Of a stretch of DNA of 64,000 nucleotides, positions 33,447-44,620 are shown piece after piece. Each line of letters opens with the position of its first letter. Positions within the stretch are counted from its first letter, which is position 1. Source of the stretch: Eurosta solidaginis (Eukaryota; Arthropoda; Insecta; Diptera; Tephritidae); NCBI RefSeq assembly GCF_040869045.1, contig NC_090319.1, positions 68,606,779 to 68,670,778 on the forward strand, read 5' to 3'. The translations under genes were made by a program, and so were the position numbers. The notes beneath the pieces are model-generated. The model saw only the letters and a program-made list of their open reading frames with translations. It ran no database searches and was not told the origin of the DNA.

Positions 33447-36400
33447 ATACTCAGTTGAGCAGAGCTCACAGAGTATATTAAGTTTGATTGGATAACGGTT
33501 GGTTGTACATATATAAAGGATCGAGATAGATATAGACTTCCATATATCAAAATAATCAGGATCGAAAAAAAATTTGATTGAGCCATGTCCGTCCGTCCGT
33601 CCGTCCGTCCGTCCGTTAACACGATAACTTGAGTAAATTTTGAGGTATCTTGATGAAATTTGGTATGTAGGTTCCTGAGCACTCATCTCAGATCGCTATT
33701 TAAAATGAACGATATCGGACTATAACCACGCCCACTTTTTCGATATCGAAAATTTCGAAAAACCGAAAAAGTGCGATAATTCATTACAAAAGACAGATAA
33801 AGCGACGAAACTTGGTAGATGGGTTGACGTTATGACGCAGAATAGAAAATTAGTAAGATTTTGGACAATGGGCGTGGCACCGCCCGCTTTTACAAGAAGG
33901 TAATTTAAAAGTTTTGCAAGCTGTAATTTAGCAGTCGTTGAAGATATCATGATGAAATTTGGCAGGAACATTACTACTATTACTGTATATGTGCTAAATA
34001 AAAATTAGCAAAATTGGATGAAGAACACGCCCACTTTTAAAAAAAAAAAATTTTTTAATTCAAATTTTAACAAAAAATTTAATATCTTTACTGTATATAA
34101 GTAAATTAAGTCAAAATTCAACTCCAGTAATGATATGATGCAACAAAATACAAAAATAAAAGAAAATTGCAAAATGGGCGTGGCTCCGCCCATTTTCATT
34201 TAGTTTGTCTAGAATACTTTTATTGCCATAAGTCGAACAAAAATTTACCAATCCTTCTCAAATTTGGTAGGAGTATAGATTCTATCACGGTAACTGTTCT
34301 CTGTGAAAATGGGCGAAATCGGTAGAAGCCACGCCCAGTTTTTATACACAGTCCACCGTCTGTCCTTCCGCTCGGCCGTTAACACAATAACTTGAGCAAA
34401 AGCCAATATATCTTTACTAAACTTAGCCCACGTACTTATCTGAACTCACTTTATCTTGGTATAAAAAATGGCCGAAATCCGACCATAACCACGCCCACTT
34501 TATCGATATCGAAAATTACGAAAAATGAAAAAAATGCCATAATTCTATACCAAAATAAAATTCTATACGAAAAAAGGGATGAAACATGGTAACTGGATTG
34601 GTTTATTGACGCAAAATATAACTTTGGAAAAAACTTTGTAAAATGGGTGTGACACCTACCATATTAAGTAGAAGAAAATGAAAAAGTTCTACAAGGCGAA
34701 ATCAACAGCCCTTGGAATCTTGGCAGGAATACTGTTAGTGGTATTGCATATATAAATAAATTAGCAGTACCCGACAGATGATTTTCTGGATCACCTGGTC
34801 CACATTTTGGTCGATATCGCGAGAACGCTTTCACATATACATCTAAGGGCCACTCGTTTTTAAAACCCTCATTAATACCTTTAATTTGATATCCATATCG
34901 TACAAACACATACCAGAGTCACCCCTGTCCCACCCTAATGGCGATATCTCGAAAAGGCGTCCACCTATAGAACTAATGCCCACTCCCTCTTAAAATGCTC
35001 ACTAACACCTTTCGTTTGATACCCATATCGTACAAACATTCTAGAGTCACCCCTGGCCCACCCTAATGACGATATCTCGAAAAGGCGTCCACCTATAGAC
35101 CTAGTGTCCACTCCCTCTTAAAATGCTCAGTAACACCTTTCGTTTGATACCCATATCGTACAAACATTCTAGAGTCACCCCTGGCCCACCCTAATGGCGA
35201 TATCTCGAAAAGGCGTCCACCTATAGACCTAATGCCCACTCCCTCTTAAAATGCTCAGTAACACCTTTCGTTTGATACCCATATCGTACAAACATTCTAG
35301 AGTCACACCTGGCCCACCCTAATGGCGATATTTCGAAAAGGCGTCCACCTATAGAACTAAGGATTACTCCCTTTTAAAATACTCATTACAACCTTTCATT
35401 TGATACCCATATCGTACAAACACATTCTAGAGTCACCCTGGCCCACCCTAATGGCGATATCTCGAAAAGGCGTCCACCTATAGACCTAATGTCCACTCCC
35501 TCTTAAAAAGGTTAGTAACACCTTTCGTTTGATACCCATATCGTACAAACATTCTAGAGTCACCCCTGGCCCACCCTAATGGCGATATCTCGAAAAGGCG
35601 TCCACCTATAGACCTAATGTCCACTCCCTCTTAAAATGCTCAGTAACAACTTTCGTTTGATACCCATATCGTACAAACATTCTAGAGTCACCCCTGTCCC
35701 ACCCTAATGGCGATATCTCGAAAAGGCGTCCACCTATAGACCTAATGCCCACTCCCTCTTAAAATGCTCAGTAACACCTTTCGTTTGATACCCATATCGT
35801 ACAAACATTCTAGAGTCACACCTGGCCCACCCTAATGGCGATATCTCGAAAAGGCGTCCACCTATAGAACTAAGGATTACTCCCTTTTAAAATACTCATT
35901 AACACCTTTCATTTGATATCCATATCGTACAAACACATTCTAGAGTCACCCTGGCCCACCCTAATGGCGATATCTCGAAAAGGCGTCCACCTATAGACCT
36001 AATGCCCACTCCCTCTTAAAATGCTCAGTAACACCTTTCGTTTGATACCCGTACCGTACAAACATTCTAGAGTCACCCTTGGTCCACCTTTATGGCGATA
36101 TCTCGAAAAGGCGTCCACCTATAGAACTAAGGATTACTCCCTTTTAAAATACTCATTACCACCTTTCATTTGATACCCATATCGTACAAACACATTCTAG
36201 AGTCACCCTGGCCCACCCTAATGGCGATATCTCGAAAAGGCGTCCACCTATAGACCTAATGCCCACTCCCTCTTAAAATGCTCAATAACACCTTTCGTTT
36301 GATACCCATATCGTACAAACATTCTAGAGTCACCCTTGGTCCACCTTTATGGCGATATCCCTAAATGGCGTTCATCCATAGAACTATGGCCTACTCTCTC

Positions 36401-36551
36401 TTAAAATACTCTTTAATACCTTTCATTTGATACACATGTTATACAACCACATTCCAGGGTTACCCTAGATTGATTTTCCTTATTTTGTCTCCATAGCTCT
36501 CAACTGAGTATGTTATGTTCGGTTACACCCGAACTTAGCCTTCCTTACTTG
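33447..36551 (+). mobile_element. Helentron-like element, family 1, copy C (long array)
   Basis: Complete ends: 5' stem-loop 33447-33476 (ATACTC/GAGTAT, TGAGC/GCTCA), seven GTCC-type units near 33587-33613, internal hairpin AAAATGGGCG-TGGCTC-CGCCCATTTT (34171-34196), 128-bp tandem array 34860-36470, 3' subterminal repeat CTCAACTGAGTAT (36499-36511), hairpin GTTCGG-TTACAC-CCGAAC (36517-36534) and CTTACTTG end exactly 17 nt later. T on both flanks, no TSD. No ORF of its own. Confidence 0.85.
34860..36470. repeat. 128-bp tandem array in copy C, about 12-13 units
   Basis: CGATATCTCGAAAAGG-type words occur at 34942, 35070, 35198, 35326, 35455, 35583, 35711, 35839, 35968, 36096, 36225 and 36353, i.e. 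a 128-129 bp step. Each unit has TTTGATACCCATATCGTAC, TCTAGAGTCAC and GGCGTCCACCTATAG. Confidence 0.92.
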
Positions 36552-38733
36552 TTTTTCTTAAATTTTCAGCAACAAGCTATTAATTTTGTTTTAAGCCCAG
36601 AAGAATTTACAATTTTTTGAGTATTTTTTGGTTTTGTTTTAAAACAAGTTTGAAATTGAAATCGAATTAAATTAGAAAACACAGCAGTTAAGTGAGTGGT
36701 TTCGAATTTAATGAGAAAAAGTTCTTAAGCCGATGAACGGTTTAAAATTTAGCCTCAAATTTCTAGCCGTTTAGTCTTAATAATTGTTTGCTTGTTAATA
36801 TGTATTTCATGTCCTGTTTTATACACAAAAATTATGAATAAATCAAAGCAACTCTTAAATACTACAGCACATATTTTGAAAAATCAGGTACAATTTGTTC
36901 ATATTGGCGCACGGACCTTTATCGTGGAAATTATGGAAAGAAATGTCCTCTTGTCAGTTACCCAAAATTCGTAAAAAAATCAGAAATTCTTTAATAAAAG
37001 CTCCTAAATATTCTAACACAACTTTATCAAACGAATAAAACAGGAAAAAACGTAAAATGAAGAAAATGAACTTTTAATATAGGTTTTCTCAAAGTTCTGC
37101 TTATAACCTTAAAGATTATCTAAGTTATTTTGGGATAAAAAGTCGTAGAATGACATGAAAAGGTAAAATTGTAAATTGTACCATAAAAGGACCATGCGCC
37201 ACACATGGCAATGTCCATTTTAAATTCAAAATTCGTAGCGACGTCTAAATATCCTTCAACATTTTTTTTTTTTAATATTGAAATAACTTCTTGGGATAGA
37301 TAACCAATTGAGATGGTGCCCTGCCAAAAATGCAAAAAAAAATTTTATTAAATTTGGTACCGTATAAGTTAGGGTGGTCCATAAATACATTTGCGAGTAT
37401 CTAAATAAATAGTAAATGATGATAAACCCTAGCTTCTAGTTAGATATTCATGTAAAATACTTCAAATATGAGGCATAGCTGATAAGTTTGTGCTTCAAAG
37501 GTACTCAGCCATGACACATCATCGCGCTGCTGATAACGCTAAGTGCGTGAATAATAGACGGCATTAATCACACCATTTCATAAACGTGGGATTTCGTACT
37601 GGAGTTTTTAGAGTTCTAACTAAATCCTGTGACTCACAGTCTCAGAAAGTAAACAGAACAGATAACTGTAAGATTCTCCACACAGCTTGCGCACCTGCAG
37701 TCTGAGAACAATTATATTTCTGGCTTACTATGTAAAGCCACTGAGGAAAATAAGAATGCTGTCTTCAGAAGTAACTGCTTTCGAGAACAGCAACGCCAGT
37801 TATTTGTAAAGGTTACAGAAAAATATATGTACATGAGTCTGAAAAGCCAAGGAACAAAGAACTCGAGTTCTTGGATGATCAGGCATTATTGCTTGAATGT
37901 TTCACCAGAACTTTTATCAATGAAGGTACCGCAACCATAATGGCGACCTGATAACCCACGCACAGAGCGGACTTAAGTTATAGATGGAACATTTCTCCTC
38001 ACTTTCCAGAAATCGACGCAGATAACGATCCTATTGCCCTAATTCCGGACGATGGAAACATTAACTGCTATCTGAAAATGACGAAATGAGAATAGCGGTA
38101 TCATTCACCGGCTGATTTGAATCCATGCGCAAATTCAGACAATATAACTTCCTATGGTGCTAGTTCTTTAACCTGATGTAGAAAAAGATAGCTCTAGCAG
38201 CAGAACTAACCAGACAGTGCTAACCTTAACACAACAGCTGTAAGTTCTACCTTCTTTGAACTAGATAAAGAGACAAAGGAAAAGTTACCTAAGCAGACCG
38301 TTGCCAAGACGAACAACTATGACATTCCTGCTTGGCAACCGCGTTATTGTGTTTAGGATATAATTAATTCAAACTTCCTTTTTAAGAACTTTCGTTAACA
38401 GAAAAAAATCGTACATCGTACTTGTTGCTGTTGTTCTTGTATCTGTAAACCTCGAATGCTTAGAAGAGTGTCTCATTTAAAACAGTTCTCTGCCGAATAC
38501 AAATTCATACTCTGTAAGTAGCCCCCTTTTTAAGCTCCACTTTCCTTGGAGTACTCGAATGCGACATATCGAGACAAATAATGTCTTTTTTATTAAGTGT
38601 AATTAAGGTTGACGAACAATTCTTGAAGGACGAGTTGATGCTTGATTTTGCACACAGCTCGGAATCCGATTCCAAAGAGTCATTTATAAGTTTGATACGG
38701 AACCAAGTTCCGTAACAACAAAGAGAGTGATAT
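36552..38733. other. Unassigned DNA, no gene recognised
   Basis: 2.2 kb without a recognised domain, RNA or repeat border. 37480-38480 is less AT-rich and could be a very old LTR-element interior, but I could not identify any conserved motif. Confidence 0.35.
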
Positions 38734-39170
38734 ATTGTAACGAATTTTAAGACTCCTTGATTATTCTGCACCTTCTGCTAACGTTCTAATCGCTGAACTA
38801 TCGAATAAATATCTCAAATATTTAGTATTATTATTATTATTATTAATAGGTCTGGTAGCACTGCGACCTTTGTGCAGATCTATTGTGCAAGACTTTCAGC
38901 CTAATTTTGTATCTGGAGGCTCTTGATGTATCTAAGTACCTCTTCAGGCTTTTTACTCCATATCACATTAAGAGTCCCACCACCTAAATATTCAGTATAG
39001 CAAAATGTTTTTTATTTACAACTCTACTATGTTAGTACTTCACAATTATATTACTCGCGTACTTCACTGAGAGCGTGTTAAAACCAAAACAGATTTACTA
39101 TTCCTTAGGTTGGGCTGCTTTTATACACTCTGTTTCCTCGGTAAAATATGTAGGATACATTCCAACCATT
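38734..39170 (-). mobile_element. Gypsy-like LTR remnant, interrupted
   Basis: TGTAACGAATTTTAAGACTCC... followed by GAATAAATATCTCAAATATT, and after an insertion ...AGTACTTCACAATTATA...ACTCGCG, parallels the solo LTR 22699-23300 (TGTAACG..., GAATAAATAACTCCAATATT, AGTACTTCACAATAACA...). A diverged relative; the other end is not found. Confidence 0.55.
38824..38986 (-). mobile_element. Short LINE 3' end with (TAA)n tail
   Basis: Inserted in the LTR remnant between AAATATTTAG and AAATATTCAG (10-bp TSD, one mismatch). On the minus strand it ends with a run of TAA units (plus strand TATTATTATTATTATTAA), the tail of I-type LINEs. About 160 bp, non-coding. Confidence 0.6.
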
Positions 39171-39262
39171 TAAAAAAGAAAAATTAAAAGGAGCACGACG
39201 CAAATCAGAAAAGAAGCTCGGTCTAAAATGTCTTCGGAGGTATATCGCGCCTGGAATTTAAT
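39171..39262 (+). mobile_element. Tail fragment of the Gly-tRNA-like SINE
   Basis: GGAGCACGACGCAAATC, AAGAAGCTCGGTC, TGTCTTCGGAGG and TCGCGCC in the SINE order. Head missing. Confidence 0.75.
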
Positions 39263-39479
39263 TCTATTTTTTTATTAACATATACGTAAAATTGTTGGGG
39301 AAAAGGGGCAGTAAAAACGGGACTCATCGCTTTTTTTTCGTTTTAGGAGTGTTAAACGATCGTACATACTTACTTAAGTAGTTGCCGCTCAAGCGTTTAA
39401 ACGGTTATGGCCATCTAACAAGCCGCAGCAGTCGCTTCTTTGATATTATTATATGCGGTAAATTCGTTTAGCCCCATTT
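39263..39479. other. Spacer, nothing recognised
   Basis: Short unassigned spacer before the LINE fragment. Confidence 0.4.
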
Positions 39480-40570
39480 CCTCCTAGTTGTCCTCAACGA
39501 ACCACCTGCTTTCCTTGATGAACCCAAGAAGGAGCGAGACCTCTGCCAGGCTGTGGAAGAAGCGTGAGCCCATAAATGTGAGCCTTCTCCTTTGAAGCAC
39601 CTGGCATCGGCAGAGAAAGTGGTAGATCGACTCCTCTTCTTCCTCAACTTGACGCCTTCTGTAGAGGGGCCTTGTTGGTACTCGCCACCGTCGGAGCATT
39701 TGTGCGAAAGCACAATGACCTGTGATGACACATTTAAGTACCCTCACCGCAGATTTGTTCAGTTTGAGAAGGAAGCTGGTGCCTTTCTTATCCAAGCATG
39801 GCCATAAGGACATTGAGACTTCGCAGTCAACCCTCTTGGTCCATAGCAAGTTCGTTGCCCTGTTCTCATTTTCGTCGAATCTCCCTGGGAGATAACTCAG
39901 CCCCGGTCGGACGGAGCTGTCCACCTCACTTATGTCCAAGTCGGAACCTTTCATAGCCATCTCATCCGCGAGTTCAAGCCCTTCAATGCCGCTGTGCCCA
40001 AGGACCCAGCAAAGGGAGACATTGAGATGACTTATAGAAACCAGAGAGGCTCTACACCTCCGATTTTATCATGTTGGACTCTAATGCCTTTAAGGCGGCT
40101 TGGCTGTCAACAAAGATTGTTACGTCGGTGTTGAAGATCGCACTATCTTGGACCAGCTTTGCCGCTGTGTCTATGGTATAGACCTCGACTTGGAATACAC
40201 TGCATGCGTCAGGAAGTCGGAATGATTGGCTTAACTGTAGATGTGTTGAGTACATCCCAGCTCCAATTCCCTTTTCCATTTTCGAATCGTCGGTGTATAT
40301 TGTGATGCCCCTGCCGTTGTCTAGGCCTACTTCCTATTCCTCCCTTAAAGGATATCGTATGTTCTGAACTTGGAAGTCCAAAACTTCTGTGATGTGGTCC
40401 GTTTTGGATGTTAGGTCGGTTGTTATTGCGTTTAATTGCCGCTTCATCATATCGTCCAGAATCGTCGCGTGTCCGTGCTTAGATGTTTTCCACATGTTGG
40501 ATTCTATTAGTCGTAGAGCTCCTCCAGCGGCTAATACCTGCACGAAGACTTGTAGAAGAGTCAAGTGCTT
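39480..40570 (-). pseudogene. I-like LINE ORF2 C-terminus, third subfamily
   Basis: Minus strand, from 40564: RT C-terminal part with L-R-L-I-E-S-N-M-W; then RNase H (frame 40052-40279) M-E-K-G-I-G-A-G-M-Y-S, F-R-L-P-D-A-C-S-V-F-Q-V-E-V and F-V-D-S-Q-A-A-L-K-A-L, C-W-V-L-G-H-S-G-I-E-G near 40000 and, in the frame 39484-39960, the knuckle region E-E-E-E-S-I-Y-H-F-L-C-R-C-Q followed by L-L-G-F-I-K-E-S-R-W-F. P-G-H is L-G-H here. Stops and frame changes make it inactive. No tail or TSD found. Confidence 0.82.
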
Positions 40571-40584
40571 AGCTTAGTTTAGCC

Positions 40585-40850
40585 GCTGTGTTTTCGCTGG
40601 ACTATATTGATAGCTCGTTCAGCTCATCATTAAATCTTGACGTCGGTACTCACCGCCGCCAACGTGTGGAGGTCCGTCAATCTTTCGAAGGATTTTTCTC
40701 TCGAATAATACCAGAGTCACTTCATACGATGTTTTCCATGCTTTTGCACCATATAGCAAGACGGGTACAATAAGTGACTTGTAGAGTATGATTTTCTTTT
40801 GCCCAGAGAGGACTTTACTTTTCAATTTTACTGTTATAGAAGCCCTTTGG
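40585..40850 (-). pseudogene. RTE-type LINE C-terminal fragment
   Basis: The frame 40619-40825 reads K-I-I-L-Y-K-S-L-I-V-P-V-L-L-Y-G-A-K-A-W and L-F-E-R-K-I-L-R-K-I-D-G-P, the segment after the RT palm in RTE elements. It lies directly against the I-like fragment and its other side is cut by the SINE-like element. Confidence 0.8.
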
Positions 40851-40865
40851 GACTATTGAAGGTAT

Positions 40866-41281
40866 GTTGTTGTTGTTGTAGCGATAAGGTTGCTCCCCGA
40901 AGGCTTTGGGGAGTGTTATCGATGTGATGGTCCTTTGCCGGATACAAATCCGGTACGCTCCGGTACCATAGCACCATTAAGGTGCTAGCCCGACCATCTC
41001 GGGAACGATTTATGTGGCCACATTAAACCTTCAGGCTATTCCCCCCCTCCCTACCCCCAAGTTCCATGAGGAGCTTGGGGTCGCCAGAGCCTCGTCTGTT
41101 CGTGAACCAGGATTCGCCGCGGATAGGTGAGGTTGACAATTGGGTTTGGAAAAGCTATATATTGCGCTGGCAACCTGAAAGGTTGCGCTACACAGCCCCT
41201 TGAATCTGGTATTTTAGTCGCCTCTTACGACAGGCATACCTACCGCGGGTATATTCTGATCCTCTAACCCGCTAGGGTTTT
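40866..41281 (-). mobile_element. SINE-like element with (AAC)n tail, 14-bp TSD
   Basis: Flanked by ACTATTGAAGGTAT at 40852-40865 and 41282-41295 (perfect). Minus orientation: head ACCCTAGCGGGTTAGAGG with an A-box-like stretch, body, and a 3' tail of AAC units. 416 bp, no ORF. Near-identical in layout to 53899-54315. It could also be the joined ends of a LINE rather than a true SINE. Confidence 0.85.
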
Positions 41282-41295
41282 ACTATTGAAGGTAT

Positions 41296-41489
41296 CTTAT
41301 ATATTAGGTATCTTATATATTCTTACGTCAAATGTCAATCACTCAGGGGCGGAATATGGGTATTATTTATTCATAAACAATTCCGCAAATCTACTATTTT
41401 CTCATAATTTTAATACCCAACCCGCACCCCACTGCGAAACTCCTACAATAATCACAAAATGATATGCACCTTTTATTATTATTGGTAAT
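41296..41489. other. Spacer, nothing recognised
   Basis: AT-rich, with CAGGGGCGGAATATGG at 41345 reminiscent of a hAT end, unpaired. Confidence 0.35.
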
Positions 41490-41491
41490 TA

Positions 41492-42141
41492 CCCTGCAAA
41501 AAATTGCGCGATTAATCCTTAGAGAGATTGGTCTCCCATTGATATCTTTTGTCTACATTTGGGCATAATTGATCGCCTTTAGTCCCTTTAGGGTATAGTC
41601 GGGATTAGTTAGTTTGAAATCTACGCAACCCATTTTAAGAAATGTTAAAAAAAAAACGACATCGAAGTGAGTACCATAAAAAGATTACAGGTGATTGATT
41701 CGAATTATTTCAGAAAAATTCGGAGTCCCATACCGAACCTAAATTACTAGGACTGAACGACTACGCCGTAGTTAGGGGTTAAATTTTCGGAGAATATTTT
41801 TTATTCTTTTTTGAAAAGCGGGCGAACAACTTACATCAAATAAATTTCGGGGCTTGAAAACTTTTCGATTATGTTTCTACCATGAAAAATGCGGCTGGAT
41901 CCTATTTCTGTCCTTATTCAACCGAAAAGGGACTAGTCTTCATATGACCCCATATGTGTACAAAGGGGATTGGTCCTATCGATTCCTTTCGGGTATAAAT
42001 GGGTACAATTAGTCTCTTCATACATTCTCAAACAAAAGGGAACAGTTCAACTCATACAAAGAGATCAAAACTGGCACTGCTCGCATACTCCTTTGCGACT
42101 CATCCCGCATTCATCCTAGACTAACCGCATTTTTTGCAGGG
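41492..42141. mobile_element. MITE with CCCTGCAAAAAAT ends, TA TSD, copy 1
   Basis: CCCTGCAAAAAATTGCG at 41492 and, inverted, CCCTGCAAAAAATGCGG at the right end, flanked by TA (41490-41491, 42142-42143). 650 bp. Inner text such as TTTTGTCYACATT, GATCRAAACTGGC and CATACTCYTTTRCGACTCAT is shared with the copy at 60460-61468. No transposase. Confidence 0.8.
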
Positions 42142-42143
42142 TA

Positions 42144-42699
42144 CATTTATCGACAAAGAGACAGAGACAATTACCTTGTCACAACACATCTACTACTTAA
42201 CTGTGCTAAACATGACCCCTAAGCCACACGCTGTTAAGTGACGCCAACGTCAAAATACTTAACTGCTCAAACAATACTTCATATTTAATAACAATATAAT
42301 TATCATAGTAACTGTAGCTTTATCTTAAACAGTTTCTCCGCCCGCACTACTACCTAGATAAGTAGATAAAAACATACATACATACAAGCTTTACACATAA
42401 ATCTGTAGGCATTCAAGCAATTGTTTTTAACAGTATTTGATTCTCCAATAATTAATCATCATCAACGTCAAGCTTAACAATTGCAACAATAATAGAAATC
42501 AAGTCACAAAGCAGCAAACCGTCATCACAAACTTCATCACCAACACTGCGCTGAGTTTATAATCGGGCGTTAAACGAGCCAGCCATCCTACATTGTTGTC
42601 TAAGCATTCGCCCTAAACATGCGTACATGCAAATGAGTAGCCCTTTATACGAGGGGCGGTCAATAGCTAAACTCATTATTTACGCTCTATCAGTGTTTA
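42144..42699. other. Unassigned DNA
   Basis: No gene or repeat border recognised. Confidence 0.4.
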
Positions 42700-43650
42700 A
42701 GCTCTTTGAAAAGATGTAGTAGTATACAAGATGATGTCTTTGCTTAAAGATACATTTCTGGTTTCTGCTGATTGGTGCAAAGTTTCAGGTCTTTCAGGGA
42801 TATCGGGAAGTTCATTAATATCGAAAGCAAAATTTTCAAGCTCGGAAGATTTTTTGAATTTTCACGTTCCCTGGACCACCTAGTGAAAAGTATTTTTCCT
42901 CATATTACATTGTTATGCGGCTCTGAAGTATGTTCTTAGTTTCAAATATCTTGATCCACGATAAATTACTTAAAAGCGGTCGCACGAGTCCACTTGTTTT
43001 AAATGGACTTTTTAATATCTCTAAATATTTCGATCCCTGTTCCATCTAGTAAACCCTTTTATCCTAAGTATTAAATATAGAGCCATAAGCTTTGTTCAAA
43101 GTTTCGGGTCACTAGATTATCGGGGAAGTTCCTTAAAACTGGCAAGCAAAATTTCCAAGCTCGAAAGACTTTTTGAGTTGTCAAGATTCCTGGACCATCT
43201 AGCAAAAGTATTTTTACTCATTTTGCATTGTTTTGTGGCTCTTAAGTAGTTTCTTAGTTTCAAGAACTTTGCTGTACGGGAAATTACTTAAATAGCGGTC
43301 GCGCGATTCCACTTGTCGTCAATGGACTTTTTAATATCTCTAAATATTTCAGTCCCAGTTACATTGAAACAAATTTTTTATTCTAAATATTACAACGGAG
43401 TAAAGCCCAAATCGTTGTACAAAGTTTCAAGCCACTGGTTTATCGGCAAGTTCCTTAAAACTCGAAAGCAAATTTCCAAGCTCGGAAGCTTTTTTGAATT
43501 TTCACAATCCCTGGACCACCTAGCAAAAAGTTTTTTTGCACTTATGTTGCACTATCATCGGGTTCCGATGTGTATTACAAGTATTCAAGACTCTAGCTTT
43601 GCGGGAAGCTACTTGAAAATGGATTGAAAGATTCTAATATAAAAAAGTAA
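42700..43650. repeat. GCGCCACCTA-related repeat, period about 318 bp
   Basis: AATGGACTTTTTAATATCTC occurs at about 43002 and 43320; CCTGGACCAYCTAG at about 42871, 43191 and 43510. Within each period are two half-units with TTACTTAAA and TTCCTTAAAACT. A diverged branch of the family at 1-583. Confidence 0.7.
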
Positions 43651-44083
43651 AAACAGCGCCCAATGTTGGTCTAATAGTGTGGCCAATCAATAGATAAATA
43701 AAAATGACTTCGCCTGAAAACGGCCTGAGTTACGGGAGATGGTTCGAGTACATGATGCAATAAAGCCAAGTAGGTGATCTCAGTAGCACAACAACAAAAA
43801 TTTACAACCTTCATTATCCGGCCTGAATTTTGAAGTAGTAGGAAGGTACAATTTCTGGTACTATTTTGCTGCCTTTTTAGTACTTTAGCAAAGTAATGTG
43901 TGGAAAATAGTCAAACTCGATATATCTTACACATTGGAAACGGGAACATGACAGAAAAGTGATGAGAAAACAGAGGCAATATGAAGTAAAAGAAGAGGAA
44001 GTTGGAGGGAAGTGGGGAAAATAAAGAGATCAAGAGGAAGAGGGAGAGTCAGAGCAAAATTAATAATAAGAGTAATGGTTTAA

Positions 44084-44327
44084 CGCAGCGGCTGCGCTGG
44101 CTAGGCCATGTTATGTTATGCGAATGAAAGATGATGCTCCGGCCAAGAAAGTGTTTCTATCGGAACCCGCCTATGGAAGCAGAGGTAGAGGGCGGCCCCC
44201 ACTCCGTTGGAAGGACCAGGTGGAAAACGATTTAAACTCCCTTGGTGTGACCAATTGGCGCCGGTTGGCGGAGCGAAGGAGAGACTGGCGCGCCTTGTTG
44301 GACGGCCATAACCGTTTAGACGGTTAA
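44084..44327 (+). pseudogene. RTE-type LINE ORF2 extreme C-terminus
   Basis: Q-R-L-R-W-L-G-H-V-M, then after a frameshift R-M-K-D-D-A-P-A-K-K-V-F, G-R-P-P-L-R-W-K-D-Q-V and L-G-V-T-N-W-R-R-L-A, ending at TAA 44325-44327. The shift is caused by a 5-bp tandem duplication TTATG-TTATG at 44111-44120. Otherwise the codons are undamaged. Confidence 0.85.
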
Positions 44328-44350
44328 GCGCCAATTAAGTAAGTAAGTAA
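44084..44350 (+). mobile_element. RTE-type LINE 3' end with 12-bp TSD and (TAAG)n tail
   Basis: Flanked by GTAATGGTTTAA at 44072-44083 and 44351-44362. Contains the last part of ORF2 and ends in a TAAG repeat, the simple-repeat tail usual for RTE elements. 267 bp, severely 5'-truncated. Confidence 0.88.
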
Positions 44351-44620
44351 GTAATGGTTTAAGAGAATTTAGTAAAAAGATGTTTACAGGAAGAGTAAGA
44401 ATACCATAAGGATACGATTAAGAGTAATAGTGATAGTTAGACATGGATAAGAGCAAGAGTTGGAAGAGTAAGAGGAAAACGGGGAGATTTACGCAAGAAT
44501 TATAGGGATAGGGAAATTGAATAATCCGATTAAGATAAACTAGGAAACGCAGAGGGGAGAGGAAGAGGCTTAGACAGAGAAGAGTTAGGTGGATAAGTAG
44601 ATAAAGTCAGAACAAAGTCT

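Larger units (their letters stand above)
43930..44620. repeat. Purine-rich tract, split by an RTE insertion
   Basis: Plus strand mostly A and G (e.g. GAAGAGGAAGTTGGAGGGAA). The RTE 3' end 44084-44350 sits inside it. Confidence 0.6.

Noticed and set aside
34664..34909. 81-codon minus-strand frames at 34664 and 49070 that are almost identical
   Set aside because: They lie in the shared core of Helentron-like copies C and E. Other copies break the frame.
34860..36470. 128-bp array as a CRISPR
   Set aside because: Units are contiguous without unique spacers and belong to a eukaryotic transposon.
39484..39960. 158-codon minus-strand frame as a host gene
   Set aside because: It has the RNase H exit and zinc-knuckle region of an I-like LINE and joins with the neighbouring LINE frames.
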